Shown piece by piece: positions 8,822 to 17,663 of a stretch of 64,000 bases of DNA. Origin of the DNA: Rhizobium grahamii (GTDB lineage Bacteria; Pseudomonadota; Alphaproteobacteria; Rhizobiales; Rhizobiaceae). The notes under the pieces are model-generated. The model ran no database searches. It had not been told where the DNA came from and worked only from the letters and a program-made list of their open reading frames with translations. A program made the position numbers and the translations under genes. Within the stretch, counting starts at the first letter, position 1; each line of letters opens with the position of its first letter. The stretch spans positions 2,696,501 through 2,760,500 of the forward strand of contig NZ_CP043498.1 of NCBI RefSeq assembly GCF_009498215.1. The letters run 5' to 3'.

Positions 8822-8947
8822 ATGAAGATCAAGAATTCGCTCAAGTCGCTCAAGGCTCGTCACCGTGACAACCGCCTGGTTCGCCGCAAGGGCCGCATCT
8901 ACATCATCAACAAGCAGAACCCACGCTTCAAGGCTCGTCAGGGCTGA
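8822..8947 (+). CDS. rpmJ: 50S ribosomal protein L36
   Basis: This 41-residue, highly basic protein ([18 protein letters not shown] to NPRFKARQG) is the alphaproteobacterial form of L36, which lacks the zinc-binding cysteines of the classical 37-38 residue type. L36 binds 23S rRNA in the large subunit. The gene stands outside the main ribosomal protein operons, as is usual in Rhizobiales, with its own promoter upstream. A GC hairpin follows the stop at 8963-8988 but lacks a T tract. Confidence 0.95.
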   Translation: MKIKNSLKSLKARHRDNRLVRRKGRIYIINKQNPRFKARQG

Positions 8948-9037
8948 TTTAGCGACCGGCTTGACTCCGTGCTCATCCACTCGGAGTCGCCGCGGACAGC
9001 GTGAAAATGCTTTGATCTTCTGCGTTGGCGGGCTACT

Positions 9038-9655
9038 ATGCCCGCCATGCGTTTTTTTGCCATGACATTTGCGGCGTTGCCGCTGGCTCTCGCCCTGCTT
9101 GCTCCCACCACCTTGCCTGTGATCGCGCAGGAAAAGGATACGATCAAGGAGCAACCCGAAGCCAACCTTTCCCCCCAGCAGCATCTTGACCAGCTCTACG
9201 CGCAGCTGAAGCGCGAGCGCAATGCCGACAAGGCAGACAATATTGCCAACGAAATTCGCACAGAGTGGAACGACTCGGGCAGCGCGACGGTCAATCTCCT
9301 GATGCAATGGGCAGACAAGGCCATTGAGGAAAAGCGGACGCCGGCAGCCCTCGATTTCCTCGATCAGGCGATCGCGCTGAAGCCCAACTACGCCGAGAGC
9401 TGGAACCGCCGCGCGACGCTGAACTATGCGAACGGCAATTATCGCAAGTCCATGGCCGACATCGAACGCGTGCTGGATCTCGAGCCCCGCCATTTCGGCG
9501 CCCTCTCGGGAATGGCGACAATCCTCACCGACACCGGCAATGATCAGCTGGCATTGAAGGCCTGGGAACGGTTTCTCGATATCTATCCGGCCAATCGCAC
9601 CGCCCAGGAACAGATGAATACGCTCTCCGAAAAACTGGCCGGAAACCGGACCTGA
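9038..9655 (+). CDS. Exported TPR-repeat protein
   Basis: The 205-residue product opens with a signal peptide (MRFFAMTFAALPLALALLAP, cleavage near VIAQ, residue 31). Three tetratricopeptide repeats follow at about residues 85-190, for example AALDFLDQAIALKPNYAESWNRRA and SMADIERVLDLEPRHFGALSGMA. TPRs make protein-binding scaffolds. The start could be at 9038 or three codons later at 9047; no strong ribosome site separates them. It follows rpmJ on the same strand. Confidence 0.85.
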   Translation: MPAMRFFAMTFAALPLALALLAPTTLPVIAQEKDTIKEQPEANLSPQQHLDQLYAQLKRERNADKADNIANEIRTEWNDSGSATVNLLMQWADKAIEEKRTPAALDFLDQAIALKPNYAESWNRRATLNYANGNYRKSMADIERVLDLEPRHFGALSGMATILTDTGNDQLALKAWERFLDIYPANRTAQEQMNTLSEKLAGNRT

Positions 9656-9723
9656 TGCGCGACCGTGAACCGGTGATGCCGAGTGTGCGTACGATCTGAC
9701 CGATATTGTTGCAGGTCGCCTCC

Positions 9724-10779
9724 ATGTTCGCCATCCTCTCCGCTTTCCTTGCGCCCGTTGCCGCTGCGATCGGCTACTCCGCCTACAAGGCCCGTGAATT
9801 CGAGCGCACTCACCCCAATATCGGCGAACTGACCGACGTCGGCGGCTATCGCATGAATGCGGTCCACATCGAGCGACCGGCAACGGCCGATCTTCCCCCG
9901 CTGGTCTTCGTGCATGGGGCAAGCGGCAACCTGCTCGACCAGATGGAAGCATTCCTGGCACCCTTGCGAGGACGCGCCGAAATGCTCTTCGTCGACCGCC
10001 CCGGGCACGGCTACTCCGAACGCGGCGGCCCTGAAAATACCCTTCCCTCGGGACAAGCCGACGCCATAGCGCAACTGATGGAGCAGAAGGGGATCAAGGA
10101 AGCGATCATCGTCGGCCACTCATTTGGCGGCGCGGTCGCCGCGGCCTTCGGCGTCCGGCATCCAGAAAAGACGAGAGGCTTGCTCTTCCTTGCGCCGGCA
10201 ACGCACCCTTGGCCCGGCGGCATCGATTGGTACTATCATGTCGCAACGGCTCCGCTGATCGGCTGGCTGTTCAACCACATGCTCGTCGTACCGCTCGGCA
10301 TAAGACGCCTCGAGCGTGGCACGCGAAACGTGTTTCGGCCCAATCCGAGGCCAAGCGACTACATCCGCCGAACCGGCCCGTCACTCGTCCTTCGGCCTAG
10401 TACCTTCTACAACAATGCCTGCGACTTCGTCGCACTGCTCGCCTATGTCAAGGCGAACTCACCCTTCTACACCGAGATCACAGCGCCAACCGTGGTCATC
10501 ACCGGTGATAGCGACGACATCGTTTGGGAACATCTCCACTCCCAGGGCCTCGCCCGGGACATTGCCGGTGCGGAGCTTGTCACTGTAAAAGGTGTCGGCC
10601 ATAAGCCGGACTACCTCGCCACCGATCTTGCAATTGCCGCACTCGAAAAGATCGCGGGCAAACCGCGCGATCTCCCGACAGTCGCGGCGGCAATCGAGGC
10701 GCGGCTTGCCACGACGAATTCAGCACGCGAGTTGGACGACGCAGACGCCTCAGCGCCCACGACAGCGAAAGTTTGTTGA
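9724..10779 (+). CDS. Alpha/beta-fold hydrolase, membrane-anchored
   Basis: The 351-residue protein has an N-terminal hydrophobic anchor (MFAILSAFLAPVAAAIGYSAY), then an alpha/beta-hydrolase domain: the oxyanion-region motif FVHGASGN, nucleophile elbow GHSFGGAV, acid GDSDDIV and catalytic His in GVGHKPD. The triad looks complete. The ATG at 9724 is preferred to the TTG at 9706 because AGGTCG precedes it. The substrate cannot be predicted; esterases, lipases and peroxidases share this fold. The last 40 residues are a low-complexity tail. Confidence 0.85.
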   Translation: MFAILSAFLAPVAAAIGYSAYKAREFERTHPNIGELTDVGGYRMNAVHIERPATADLPPLVFVHGASGNLLDQMEAFLAPLRGRAEMLFVDRPGHGYSERGGPENTLPSGQADAIAQLMEQKGIKEAIIVGHSFGGAVAAAFGVRHPEKTRGLLFLAPATHPWPGGIDWYYHVATAPLIGWLFNHMLVVPLGIRRLERGTRNVFRPNPRPSDYIRRTGPSLVLRPSTFYNNACDFVALLAYVKANSPFYTEITAPTVVITGDSDDIVWEHLHSQGLARDIAGAELVTVKGVGHKPDYLATDLAIAALEKIAGKPRDLPTVAAAIEARLATTNSARELDDADASAPTTAKVC

Positions 10780-10848
10780 CGAACCCCGCATTGCCCCTGA
10801 GATCGTCGATCCCATATCCAGAGGGTCGCATCGCTCGAGGGGATCAGA

Positions 10849-12594
10849 ATGAGCCATCTGCGTAAATCTGCTGCATTGCTGGTCACCGGCTGGCTTGTCC
10901 TGACGCTACCTCCTCCAACAGCGTTCGCCGCCTCGCCGGCACCCGTTGAAGCCGAACATGGGATGGTCGTCACGGCGCAGCATCTGGCAACGGATGTCGG
11001 CGTCTCCGTGCTGAAGAACGGCGGCAATGCCGTCGATGCCGCGGTCGCCGTCGGCTACGCTCTTGCCGTTGTCTACCCGACCGCCGGCAACATCGGCGGT
11101 GGCGGTTTCATGACGATCCGCTTGAAGGACGGCAGGACGACATTCCTCGATTTCCGCGAGCGCGCGCCGCTTGCAGCCACCAAGACCATGTATCTCGATG
11201 CCAAGGGCGATATCGTTCCCCGCGCCAGCCTCGACGGTTACCTTGCGGTCGGCGTGCCGGGATCCGTAAAGGGCTTCGAGATGGCCCGCGAGAAGTACGG
11301 CACCAAGTCACGGCAGGACCTGCTGGCGCCGGCCATCCGCTATGCCAAAGAAGGCTTCAAGCTGGAACAGGGAGACGTCGCCAGTATCGGCGGCAGTGCG
11401 AAACGGCTCGCGAAAGACGAGGCCGCGGCGAATATCTTTCTGAAGCCGGAGGGCAAGCCTTTCGCCGTCGGTGAAAAGCTCGTGCAGCCCGACCTTGCCG
11501 CCGTTCTCTCCAGCATCGCCGACAACGGACCTGACGCCTTCTACAGGGGCATGCCGGCCGAGGCGATCGTCAAGGCGAGCCAGGCGAAGGGCGGCATTCT
11601 CGCCAAGGAGGATTTCGAGCAATACGCGGTGCGGGAGCTGAAGCCGATAGAATGCAATTACCGCGGCTACGACATCATCTCCTCGCCTCCCCCTTCCTCC
11701 GGCGGCGTCATCATCTGCGAGATCCTCAACGTGCTGGAAGGCTATCCGCTATCCTTCCTCGGCTACGGCTCGGCCGAAACGGTGCACCTGATGGTCGAGG
11801 CGATGCGATATGCCTATGTCGATCGCAATGCCGCCCTCGGCGACCCCGATTTCGTCGATAACCCGGTCTCCACCCTGCTCGACAAGGGCTACGCCAAGGC
11901 GATCCGTGCCAAGATCGATCCTTACAAGTCGGGCACCTCGGCCAACCTGAAGCCGCTCGGCGCCAAGGAAAGTGTCGAGACCACGCATTATTCGATCATT
12001 GATGACGAAGGAAATGCCGTCGCCGTCACTTACACTCTGAACGGCAACTTCGGCGCTGCCGTCGTTGCCCCCGGCACCGGCATCCTGCTCAACAACGAGA
12101 TGGACGACTTCACCTCGAAGCCTGGCGTTCCGAACCTTTACGGTCTCGTGCAGGGCGAAGCCAATGCGATCGCCCCGAAGAAGACGCCGCTGTCCTCGAT
12201 GAGCCCGACGATCGTCACCAAGGACGGCAAGCCCTTCATGGTGATCGGCAGCCCCGGCGGCTCGCGCATCATCACCATCACGCTCGAGACGATCCTCAAC
12301 GTCATCGATTTCGGCATGGACATCAGCCAGGCGGTCAATGCGCCGCGCATCCATCACCAATGGCAGCCGGACAAGATCTATCTCGAGCCCTACGCGCTCT
12401 CGCCCGATACCATCCGGGCGCTGATCGGCATGGGCCATACGCTCGATGATGGCAGCGGCCCGCCGCAATGGGGACAGGCCGCTGGCATCCTGGTCGGCGG
12501 CAAGAGCCTCGCCGATATCGAGAAGGGCGGCGGCGCGCGCTACTACGGCGCGATGGACAGCCGTTCCACCGAGGGCTCCGCCGGCGGATACTAA
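10849..12594 (+). CDS. ggt: Gamma-glutamyltransferase
   Basis: This 581-residue periplasmic enzyme cleaves or transfers the gamma-glutamyl group of glutathione and related compounds. A signal peptide ends near residue 28. The self-processing site is visible: ETTHYSIIDDEGNAVAVTYT, where the Thr at about residue 378 becomes the nucleophile and the N-terminus of the small subunit. Also present are the substrate-binding PPPSSGG segment, GGGGFM and GSPGGSRI. The stop codon is directly followed by the stop of the convergent gene at 12595. Confidence 0.96.
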   Translation: MSHLRKSAALLVTGWLVLTLPPPTAFAASPAPVEAEHGMVVTAQHLATDVGVSVLKNGGNAVDAAVAVGYALAVVYPTAGNIGGGGFMTIRLKDGRTTFLDFRERAPLAATKTMYLDAKGDIVPRASLDGYLAVGVPGSVKGFEMAREKYGTKSRQDLLAPAIRYAKEGFKLEQGDVASIGGSAKRLAKDEAAANIFLKPEGKPFAVGEKLVQPDLAAVLSSIADNGPDAFYRGMPAEAIVKASQAKGGILAKEDFEQYAVRELKPIECNYRGYDIISSPPPSSGGVIICEILNVLEGYPLSFLGYGSAETVHLMVEAMRYAYVDRNAALGDPDFVDNPVSTLLDKGYAKAIRAKIDPYKSGTSANLKPLGAKESVETTHYSIIDDEGNAVAVTYTLNGNFGAAVVAPGTGILLNNEMDDFTSKPGVPNLYGLVQGEANAIAPKKTPLSSMSPTIVTKDGKPFMVIGSPGGSRIITITLETILNVIDFGMDISQAVNAPRIHHQWQPDKIYLEPYALSPDTIRALIGMGHTLDDGSGPPQWGQAAGILVGGKSLADIEKGGGARYYGAMDSRSTEGSAGGY

Positions 12595-13302
12595 TCAGCG
12601 GATGCGGGCGTGGACATAATCGCCCTTGATGCTGACGCGTGGTTTCGCGCCGGGTACGCTCGGTTCCAGGCTATCGACGTAGGACGCCTTGGCGATCACC
12701 GAGTAATCCAGCGGCACGCCCCTTCCGAAGGTGAGGTCGGTCTGTAGCGACTGCGCGGTGATGTTGACGGTCTCGTCCTGCCGGATGCTGTCGTAGCGCA
12801 GATGCGCGCGAACCGCCGTGCCGAGAATGTCCATCCCTGCGGCGTGGCCGTCAAAGGCGATGTCGGCGGCCTTGCTGGTGATCGCGACATTGGCGAAATC
12901 ACCATCCAATTCCGCCTTCAGCGCCTCCTGGTCGATGCGGACGGTGGTGCCAGGCGCGACGTTGGCGGAAATCTCCGGCGTACAATCGGACAGGTCCGCC
13001 CACGGCGTCTGCATCACCTCGATCTTCAGGACCGTTCCCTCGATCCGCATCGCGCTTCGATCGCGGCAGCCATTGAAGAACCAGCTGGAGTAAAAGCTCG
13101 AGAACCAGCCGTTGCGCCGCGCGCTGGTGCTGGCCTTGTAAGGCGCTGCGCCATCAGCGGTTAGCCTGACCTCGCTTGCCTCGCCGCTGATGACGACGGA
13201 TCGGACGGCTGAAATATCGAGTGTCTCGCCCGCCATGCGCGGTCCGGCGAAGGCGGAGGCAAGCGTCAGAATGAATGCGGGGATAAAAAGGATCAGTGTC
13301 AT
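12595..13302 (-). CDS. Exported protein of unknown function (auto-transporter-adhesin-like head domain)
   Basis: The 235-residue protein starts at the ATG at 13302, with GGAG 7 bases upstream, and has a signal peptide (MTLILFIPAFILTLASAFA). The body is predicted to be a beta-rich repeat (for example LDISAVRSVVISGEASEVRL, and later VRIDQEALKAELDGDFANVA), resembling the DUF2807/DUF4097 style beta-solenoid. Two or three cysteines (NGCRDR, LSDCTP) could form a disulfide. It is divergent from the membrane AraC regulator, which may control it. No specific function can be given. Confidence 0.7.
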   Translation of the reverse strand: MTLILFIPAFILTLASAFAGPRMAGETLDISAVRSVVISGEASEVRLTADGAAPYKASTSARRNGWFSSFYSSWFFNGCRDRSAMRIEGTVLKIEVMQTPWADLSDCTPEISANVAPGTTVRIDQEALKAELDGDFANVAITSKAADIAFDGHAAGMDILGTAVRAHLRYDSIRQDETVNITAQSLQTDLTFGRGVPLDYSVIAKASYVDSLEPSVPGAKPRVSIKGDYVHARIR

Positions 13303-13462
13303 CGGCTTCTCCTTGGACGCGCCGGCCGGCGGCTGGCGATTGCGTGCAAGGTGAAGACCGGGATCCGATCTTGAGACCTCGATCATGATCCGGGTCGCCC
13401 GCGATTGCGATCAAGGCCATAGTGATGCAGTTATTGAACGCGCCTCACCGAGCCCAGCCATC

Positions 13463-14524
13463 ATGATCTTCGTCCCGCTTCCTTTCGTCGTTGCTCTCCT
13501 TCTCGTCATCCTGCTCGTCCGGATGGTCAGGCAGAACGATTGGGCCGAACAGGAAAAGCGCCCATTCCTGCTCCTGATCGGTGCCTACACGCTGCAATCG
13601 ATCATCATCGGGATCCGCTGGGGCTACGACGTGCTCGATATCCTGCCGGTTCAGCCCGTCGTCGCGGCGCTGATAGCGGCGCTCGCCTGGATCAGCTTTC
13701 GCAACCTTGCCGCGGAACGGCAGACATCGCTGCTCCGCTTCTGGCCACACATCCTGCCGAGCCTCTTGATCGTCGCGCTTCTGATCTTCTGGCGCGACCC
13801 GGTCGGCCCGGCGGTGACGGCAACCTTCCTCGGCTACGGCTCCGCGCTGCTCTGGCTCGCCCGCAACGGGCCGGATGCCCTCGTCTCCTCGCGGCTTGAT
13901 GGCGCGCTTCTGTCTTATCGCTCGTTGGTGATCACCGGCCTCGCACTGATCGCCTCGTCAATCGCTGACATCGCGATCAGCCTCGACCTCGAACAGAGCG
14001 GCGGCATCCATTCAGGAGCAATCGTCGCGGTCGGCAATGTCATTACGCTTCTGATTCTCGGCACGGCCGCGTCGATTGCGAGCGGCAGCCAGTCGCTCGG
14101 CGCGCCGACCTCGGAAGCTGCCATGCCACCCGCCGCAAGCGAAGAGGACGATGCCATTGCCCGCGCGCTGGAAAGCCTGATGCAGTCCCGGCAGATCTAT
14201 CGCGATCCGGAACTAAATCTCGGCCGCATTGCACGAAAGATGAACCTTCCGGCCCGGCGCGTGTCGGTGGCCGTCAACCGCGTTCACGGCGTCAGCGTCT
14301 CGCAATATGTAAACGACTTCCGTATCCGAGCTGCCTGCGAAGCGCTGGTGACGACGGACGAGCCAGTCACACGGCTGATGTTCGATTGCGGCTTCATCAG
14401 CAAATCTAATTTCAATCGCGAGTTTTTGCGCGTTGCCGGCACCAACCCGACAGAGTTCCGCAGACGCGGCAACCGCAAGCCCGAAGCAAGCGATACACGG
14501 CCGACGCTTTTCGTGTCACGGTGA
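13463..14524 (+). CDS. Membrane-embedded AraC-family transcriptional regulator
   Basis: The 353-residue protein has seven hydrophobic segments in its first 215 residues (starting MIFVPLPFVVALLLVILL), a short linker, and a C-terminal AraC DNA-binding domain at about residues 245-345 with two helix-turn-helix units (LGRIARKMNLPARRVSVAVN and VTRLMFDCGFISKSNFNREF). Such regulators sense a signal in or across the membrane. The start is chosen at the ATG at 13463, where the first helix begins; the frame is open to 13385. It is divergent from the exported protein at 12595-13302, a likely target. Confidence 0.85.
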   Translation: MIFVPLPFVVALLLVILLVRMVRQNDWAEQEKRPFLLLIGAYTLQSIIIGIRWGYDVLDILPVQPVVAALIAALAWISFRNLAAERQTSLLRFWPHILPSLLIVALLIFWRDPVGPAVTATFLGYGSALLWLARNGPDALVSSRLDGALLSYRSLVITGLALIASSIADIAISLDLEQSGGIHSGAIVAVGNVITLLILGTAASIASGSQSLGAPTSEAAMPPAASEEDDAIARALESLMQSRQIYRDPELNLGRIARKMNLPARRVSVAVNRVHGVSVSQYVNDFRIRAACEALVTTDEPVTRLMFDCGFISKSNFNREFLRVAGTNPTEFRRRGNRKPEASDTRPTLFVSR

Positions 14525-14593
14525 CAAAGTCGTCGTTCACATCAAGCGCGTGCCACCCTATGCAAGGGCGTACCGTCATTCGAAAGAGTCTCC

Positions 14594-15568
14594 ATGGCCA
14601 GCATTGAAATGATCGTTGCCGCCCGCGCTCGTCTGCGCGGACATGCGCGCCGCACGCCGCTTCTCTCCTCCCCGTTCATCGACGAAATTGCCGGCCGGCG
14701 GGTCTTCGTGAAGGCCGAGTGCCTGCAGCACACCGGCTCCTTCAAGTTCCGTGGCGGCTGGTCGGCCGTCTCCGCGCTGGCTCCGGCGGTTCGCAGCCGC
14801 GGCGTCATCGCCTTTTCCTCGGGTAACCACGCGCAGGGTGTTGCACTCGCGGCCAAGCTGCATGGCGTACCCTCCGTCATCATCATGCCGTCGGATGCAC
14901 CGAAGCTGAAGATCGCCAACACGCGGGCGCTCTGTGCCGAAGTGGTACTCTACGACCGTGCTACCCAAGACCGTGACGCCATCGGCGCCGAGCTTTCGGC
15001 GGCGCGCGGACTGACCCTGATCAAGCCTTTCGACGAGCCGCAGGTGATCGCCGGTCAGGGCACGACGGGTCTCGAGATCGCCGAACAGGCGGAAGAGGAA
15101 GGCGTCAAGTCGGCCGAGGTGCTGGTCCCCTGCGGTGGCGGCGGCCTGTCGTCGGGGATTGCGCTTGCGCTCGAAGCCAGCGCACCGGCCTTTCGCGTTC
15201 GTCCCTGCGAGCCGGATGGGTTCGACGATTTCACGCGGTCGCTGGCATCAGGCAAGATCGAGCGCAACGCCACGATGACCGGCTCCATCTGTGATGCGAT
15301 CATCACGCCCGAACCCGGCAAGATCACCTTCCCGATCCTGCAGCGCCTCTCGGGCGCCGGCATCGTCGTGACCGACGAAGAGGCGCTTCGCGCCATGGCG
15401 CTTGCCTTTGTTCGGCTGAAACTCGTTGTCGAGCCCGGCGGCGCGGTCGCCCTTGCCGCAGCGCTGTTTCATGGCGATGAACTCGAGGAGAACAACGTCG
15501 TCGTCGTTACCTCGGGAGGCAACGTCGACGCCGATGTCTTTGCCGAGGCGCTGACCCGACACGGATAG
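14594..15568 (+). CDS. Threonine/serine dehydratase (PLP fold type II)
   Basis: The 324-residue enzyme has the PLP-binding lysine in GSFKFRGG (about residue 53), the substrate loop SSGNHAQGVALAA, the phosphate-binding glycine loop CGGGGLSSG and the terminal VVVTSGGN. There is no ACT regulatory domain, so it is of the catabolic type that deaminates Thr or Ser to a 2-oxoacid, or a related enzyme such as hydroxyectoine-pathway EutB or serine racemase. No ectoine genes are nearby, so the general name is kept. The ATG at 14594 follows a weak ribosome site. Confidence 0.85.
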   Translation: MASIEMIVAARARLRGHARRTPLLSSPFIDEIAGRRVFVKAECLQHTGSFKFRGGWSAVSALAPAVRSRGVIAFSSGNHAQGVALAAKLHGVPSVIIMPSDAPKLKIANTRALCAEVVLYDRATQDRDAIGAELSAARGLTLIKPFDEPQVIAGQGTTGLEIAEQAEEEGVKSAEVLVPCGGGGLSSGIALALEASAPAFRVRPCEPDGFDDFTRSLASGKIERNATMTGSICDAIITPEPGKITFPILQRLSGAGIVVTDEEALRAMALAFVRLKLVVEPGGAVALAAALFHGDELEENNVVVVTSGGNVDADVFAEALTRHG

Positions 15569-15618
15569 AGGCAGACGAAGCTGTCAGCTCGTCTAGACGA
15601 GAGCAAGATACCCCTAAC

Positions 15619-15730
15619 CGGCATACCGGCTCGCGCCGGTATCCAGCGCGATCAAGTCCTTGATCGTGAAAGACTCCTTGGCCGCGCAGACGCGCGGCGG
15701 GCTGGATTCCGGCTCAAGGCGGGAATGAAG
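15619..15730. repeat. RIME-like rhizobial intergenic repeat
   Basis: About 110 bases form a long imperfect inverted repeat: the left end reads ccggcataccgg..gccggtatccagc and the right end is its near complement, ggctggattccggctc..gggaatg. The ATCCAGC/GCTGGAT pair with flanking CCGG stretches is characteristic of RIME-type mosaic repeats scattered between genes in Rhizobiaceae. It sits between two convergent genes. The identification is from memory of the family; a repeat search of the genome would settle it. Confidence 0.5.
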
Positions 15731-15800
15731 GAGACGTAAGGGATATCAAACGATAGAGGTTCGCCGAGTGAGGCAGGCCAAGCCTGCCTCACTCTTCCTT

Positions 15801-16598
15801 TCAAGCGGCCTTATAGCGGGGGGCCGGTGCCGCGCGCGACAGGTTCGGCATCAGCGCCTGGCGGGCATCCTCGTAAGCCTTCAGCAACCCCGCATCCTCG
15901 AGAGCCGGAATGGTCGCGAACTCGCCCTGGTCGAAACCGGCAAGGGCGGCGTCCACCATGGCTTCGGCCTGCATGACGATCTCGGTCGGCAGGTGCTCGA
16001 CCGGCGTGCCGGCGATGCCCCAGAATTCGGTCGCCGTCGCTCCCGGCAGCACCGCCTGGATGCGGATGTTCTTGTCCGCCAGCTCGTGCTTCAACGATTG
16101 GCTGAAGGCAAAAACGAAAGCCTTGCTGGCCCCATAGACGCCGTTCAGTACTTCAGGTGCGATCGCCACGATCGACGCGATGTTGATGATTGCGCCGCCG
16201 CCGCGGGCAACGAAGCCGGGCACGGCGGCATAGCTCAGCCGCATCAACGCCGTGACATTGAGATCGATCATCGCCTGCATCTTGTCGACATCGGAGGCAA
16301 GCAGCGGCGCGGTGCCGCCGACGCCGGCATTGTTGACCAGAAGCGTAATGCTGCGGTCGCTCTTCAGCACCGCCTCGACGCGGGCCAGATCAGCCTTGTT
16401 GCCGAGATCGGCCGGAATGGTCTCAACCGTTCTGCCCGTTTCCCGGGTCAGTCTCGTCGCAAGTTCGGAAAGCCGTTCTGCATTGCGGGCGACCAGAATG
16501 AGATCATAGCCCCGCTTTGCGAGCCGGTGAGCATAGACGGCACCGATCCCCGACGATGCGCCGGTAACGAGTGCGGTCCCTTTGTGTTGTTCGGTCAT
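15801..16598 (-). CDS. Short-chain dehydrogenase/reductase (SDR)
   Basis: The 265-residue classical SDR has the cofactor motif TGASSGIG at about residues 13-20, NNAG (LVNNAGVGG), the catalytic Ser in NIASIV and the YGASK active site (Y and K four apart). The ATG at 16598 with GGAGA upstream fits the usual length; the longer open frame is not needed. It is divergent from a GlxA-type AraC regulator 120 bases away, which probably controls it. The substrate is unknown. Confidence 0.9.
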   Translation of the reverse strand: MTEQHKGTALVTGASSGIGAVYAHRLAKRGYDLILVARNAERLSELATRLTRETGRTVETIPADLGNKADLARVEAVLKSDRSITLLVNNAGVGGTAPLLASDVDKMQAMIDLNVTALMRLSYAAVPGFVARGGGAIINIASIVAIAPEVLNGVYGASKAFVFAFSQSLKHELADKNIRIQAVLPGATATEFWGIAGTPVEHLPTEIVMQAEAMVDAALAGFDQGEFATIPALEDAGLLKAYEDARQALMPNLSRAAPAPRYKAA

Positions 16599-16718
16599 TG
16601 TCGTTCTCCGTGTTTGGGCAACAGCGCCTGCTGTTGGCTTGCGGAGAGTCTTACGCCTGATTGCCAATGGCTTGAATGTCATATAAACCACCTTTTAGGA
16701 CAAACGGAGTTTCGAGCC

Positions 16719-17663
16719 ATGCAACGCATTGCAGTCCTGCTCTTTCCCGGCTTTCAGATGATGAGCCTCGCCGCCATCTCGGCCTTCGAGTTCACCAACA
16801 TCGAGCTCGGCGAGCCGGCCTATAAGGTTTCCTATCTCTCCGAGACCGGGGGGCCTGTTCCCAGCTCCTTCGGAGTGAATGTCGAGACCACGCGCTTCGG
16901 CGATCCCGCTTTCGATACGCTGCTGGTGTCCGGCGCCGTCGGCATCAAACTGCCGACCGAGAAGGAAGCGGAATTCATCCGCAGCGCGCTTGCCGCCTCC
17001 CGCCGCGTCGCCTCGATCTGTACCGGCGCTTTTCTGCTTGCGGAGGCAGGCGTCCTGGATGGCCGTCGCGCCACGACCCACTGGCTCCTCGCCCGCGAGC
17101 TGCAATCGCGCTATCCGAAGGTCAGGCTCGAGGAAGACCGCATCTTCATCATCGATGGCTCCGTCTGGAGCTCGGCGGGCATGACGGCCGGGGTCGACCT
17201 GGCGCTTGCGATGATCGAGAAGGACCATGGCGCCGAGATCGCCCGCGCGGTCGCCCGCAAGCTCGTCGTCTACCACCGCCGCGCCGGCGGCCAGTCGCAG
17301 TTTTCGGCACTCTTGGAACTGGAACCCAAATCGGACCGTATCCAGAAGGCGCTTGCCCATGCGCGCGGCAATCTGAAGAACACGCTATCAGTTGAGGAGC
17401 TGGCGGAAGCGGCCGCGCTCAGCCCCCGACAATTCAGCCGGACGTTTCGCGCAGAGACGGGGCAATCGCCAGCCAAGGCAGTTGAGAACCTGCGCCTGGA
17501 GGCAGCCCGCCTGATGATGGAGCAGGGCCGGCATCCGATCGACGTCGTTGCAACGGAAACAGGTTTCGCGGATCGCGAGAGGATGCGCCGTGCCTTCCTG
17601 CGCGCCTTCGGGCAGCCGCCCCAGGCAATACGCCGAAACGCGCAGCGCGAACATCAGGCATAG
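16719..17663 (+). CDS. GlxA-family AraC regulator with DJ-1/PfpI domain
   Basis: The 314-residue protein combines an N-terminal DJ-1/PfpI-like domain (residues 1-170, with the nucleophile-elbow region ASICTGAFLLAEAG) with two C-terminal AraC helix-turn-helix units (SVEELAEAAALSPRQFSRTFRA and IDVVATETGFADRERMRRAF). These regulators usually control an adjacent oxidoreductase gene; here the divergent SDR fits. The last 10 bases overlap the convergent LysR gene. Confidence 0.9.
   Translation: MQRIAVLLFPGFQMMSLAAISAFEFTNIELGEPAYKVSYLSETGGPVPSSFGVNVETTRFGDPAFDTLLVSGAVGIKLPTEKEAEFIRSALAASRRVASICTGAFLLAEAGVLDGRRATTHWLLARELQSRYPKVRLEEDRIFIIDGSVWSSAGMTAGVDLALAMIEKDHGAEIARAVARKLVVYHRRAGGQSQFSALLELEPKSDRIQKALAHARGNLKNTLSVEELAEAAALSPRQFSRTFRAETGQSPAKAVENLRLEAARLMMEQGRHPIDVVATETGFADRERMRRAFLRAFGQPPQAIRRNAQREHQA

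Noticed and set aside
8963..8988. Hairpin gactccg/cggagtc after rpmJ as a terminator
   Set aside because: The loop is 12 bases and no T tract follows; a processing signal or chance is as likely.
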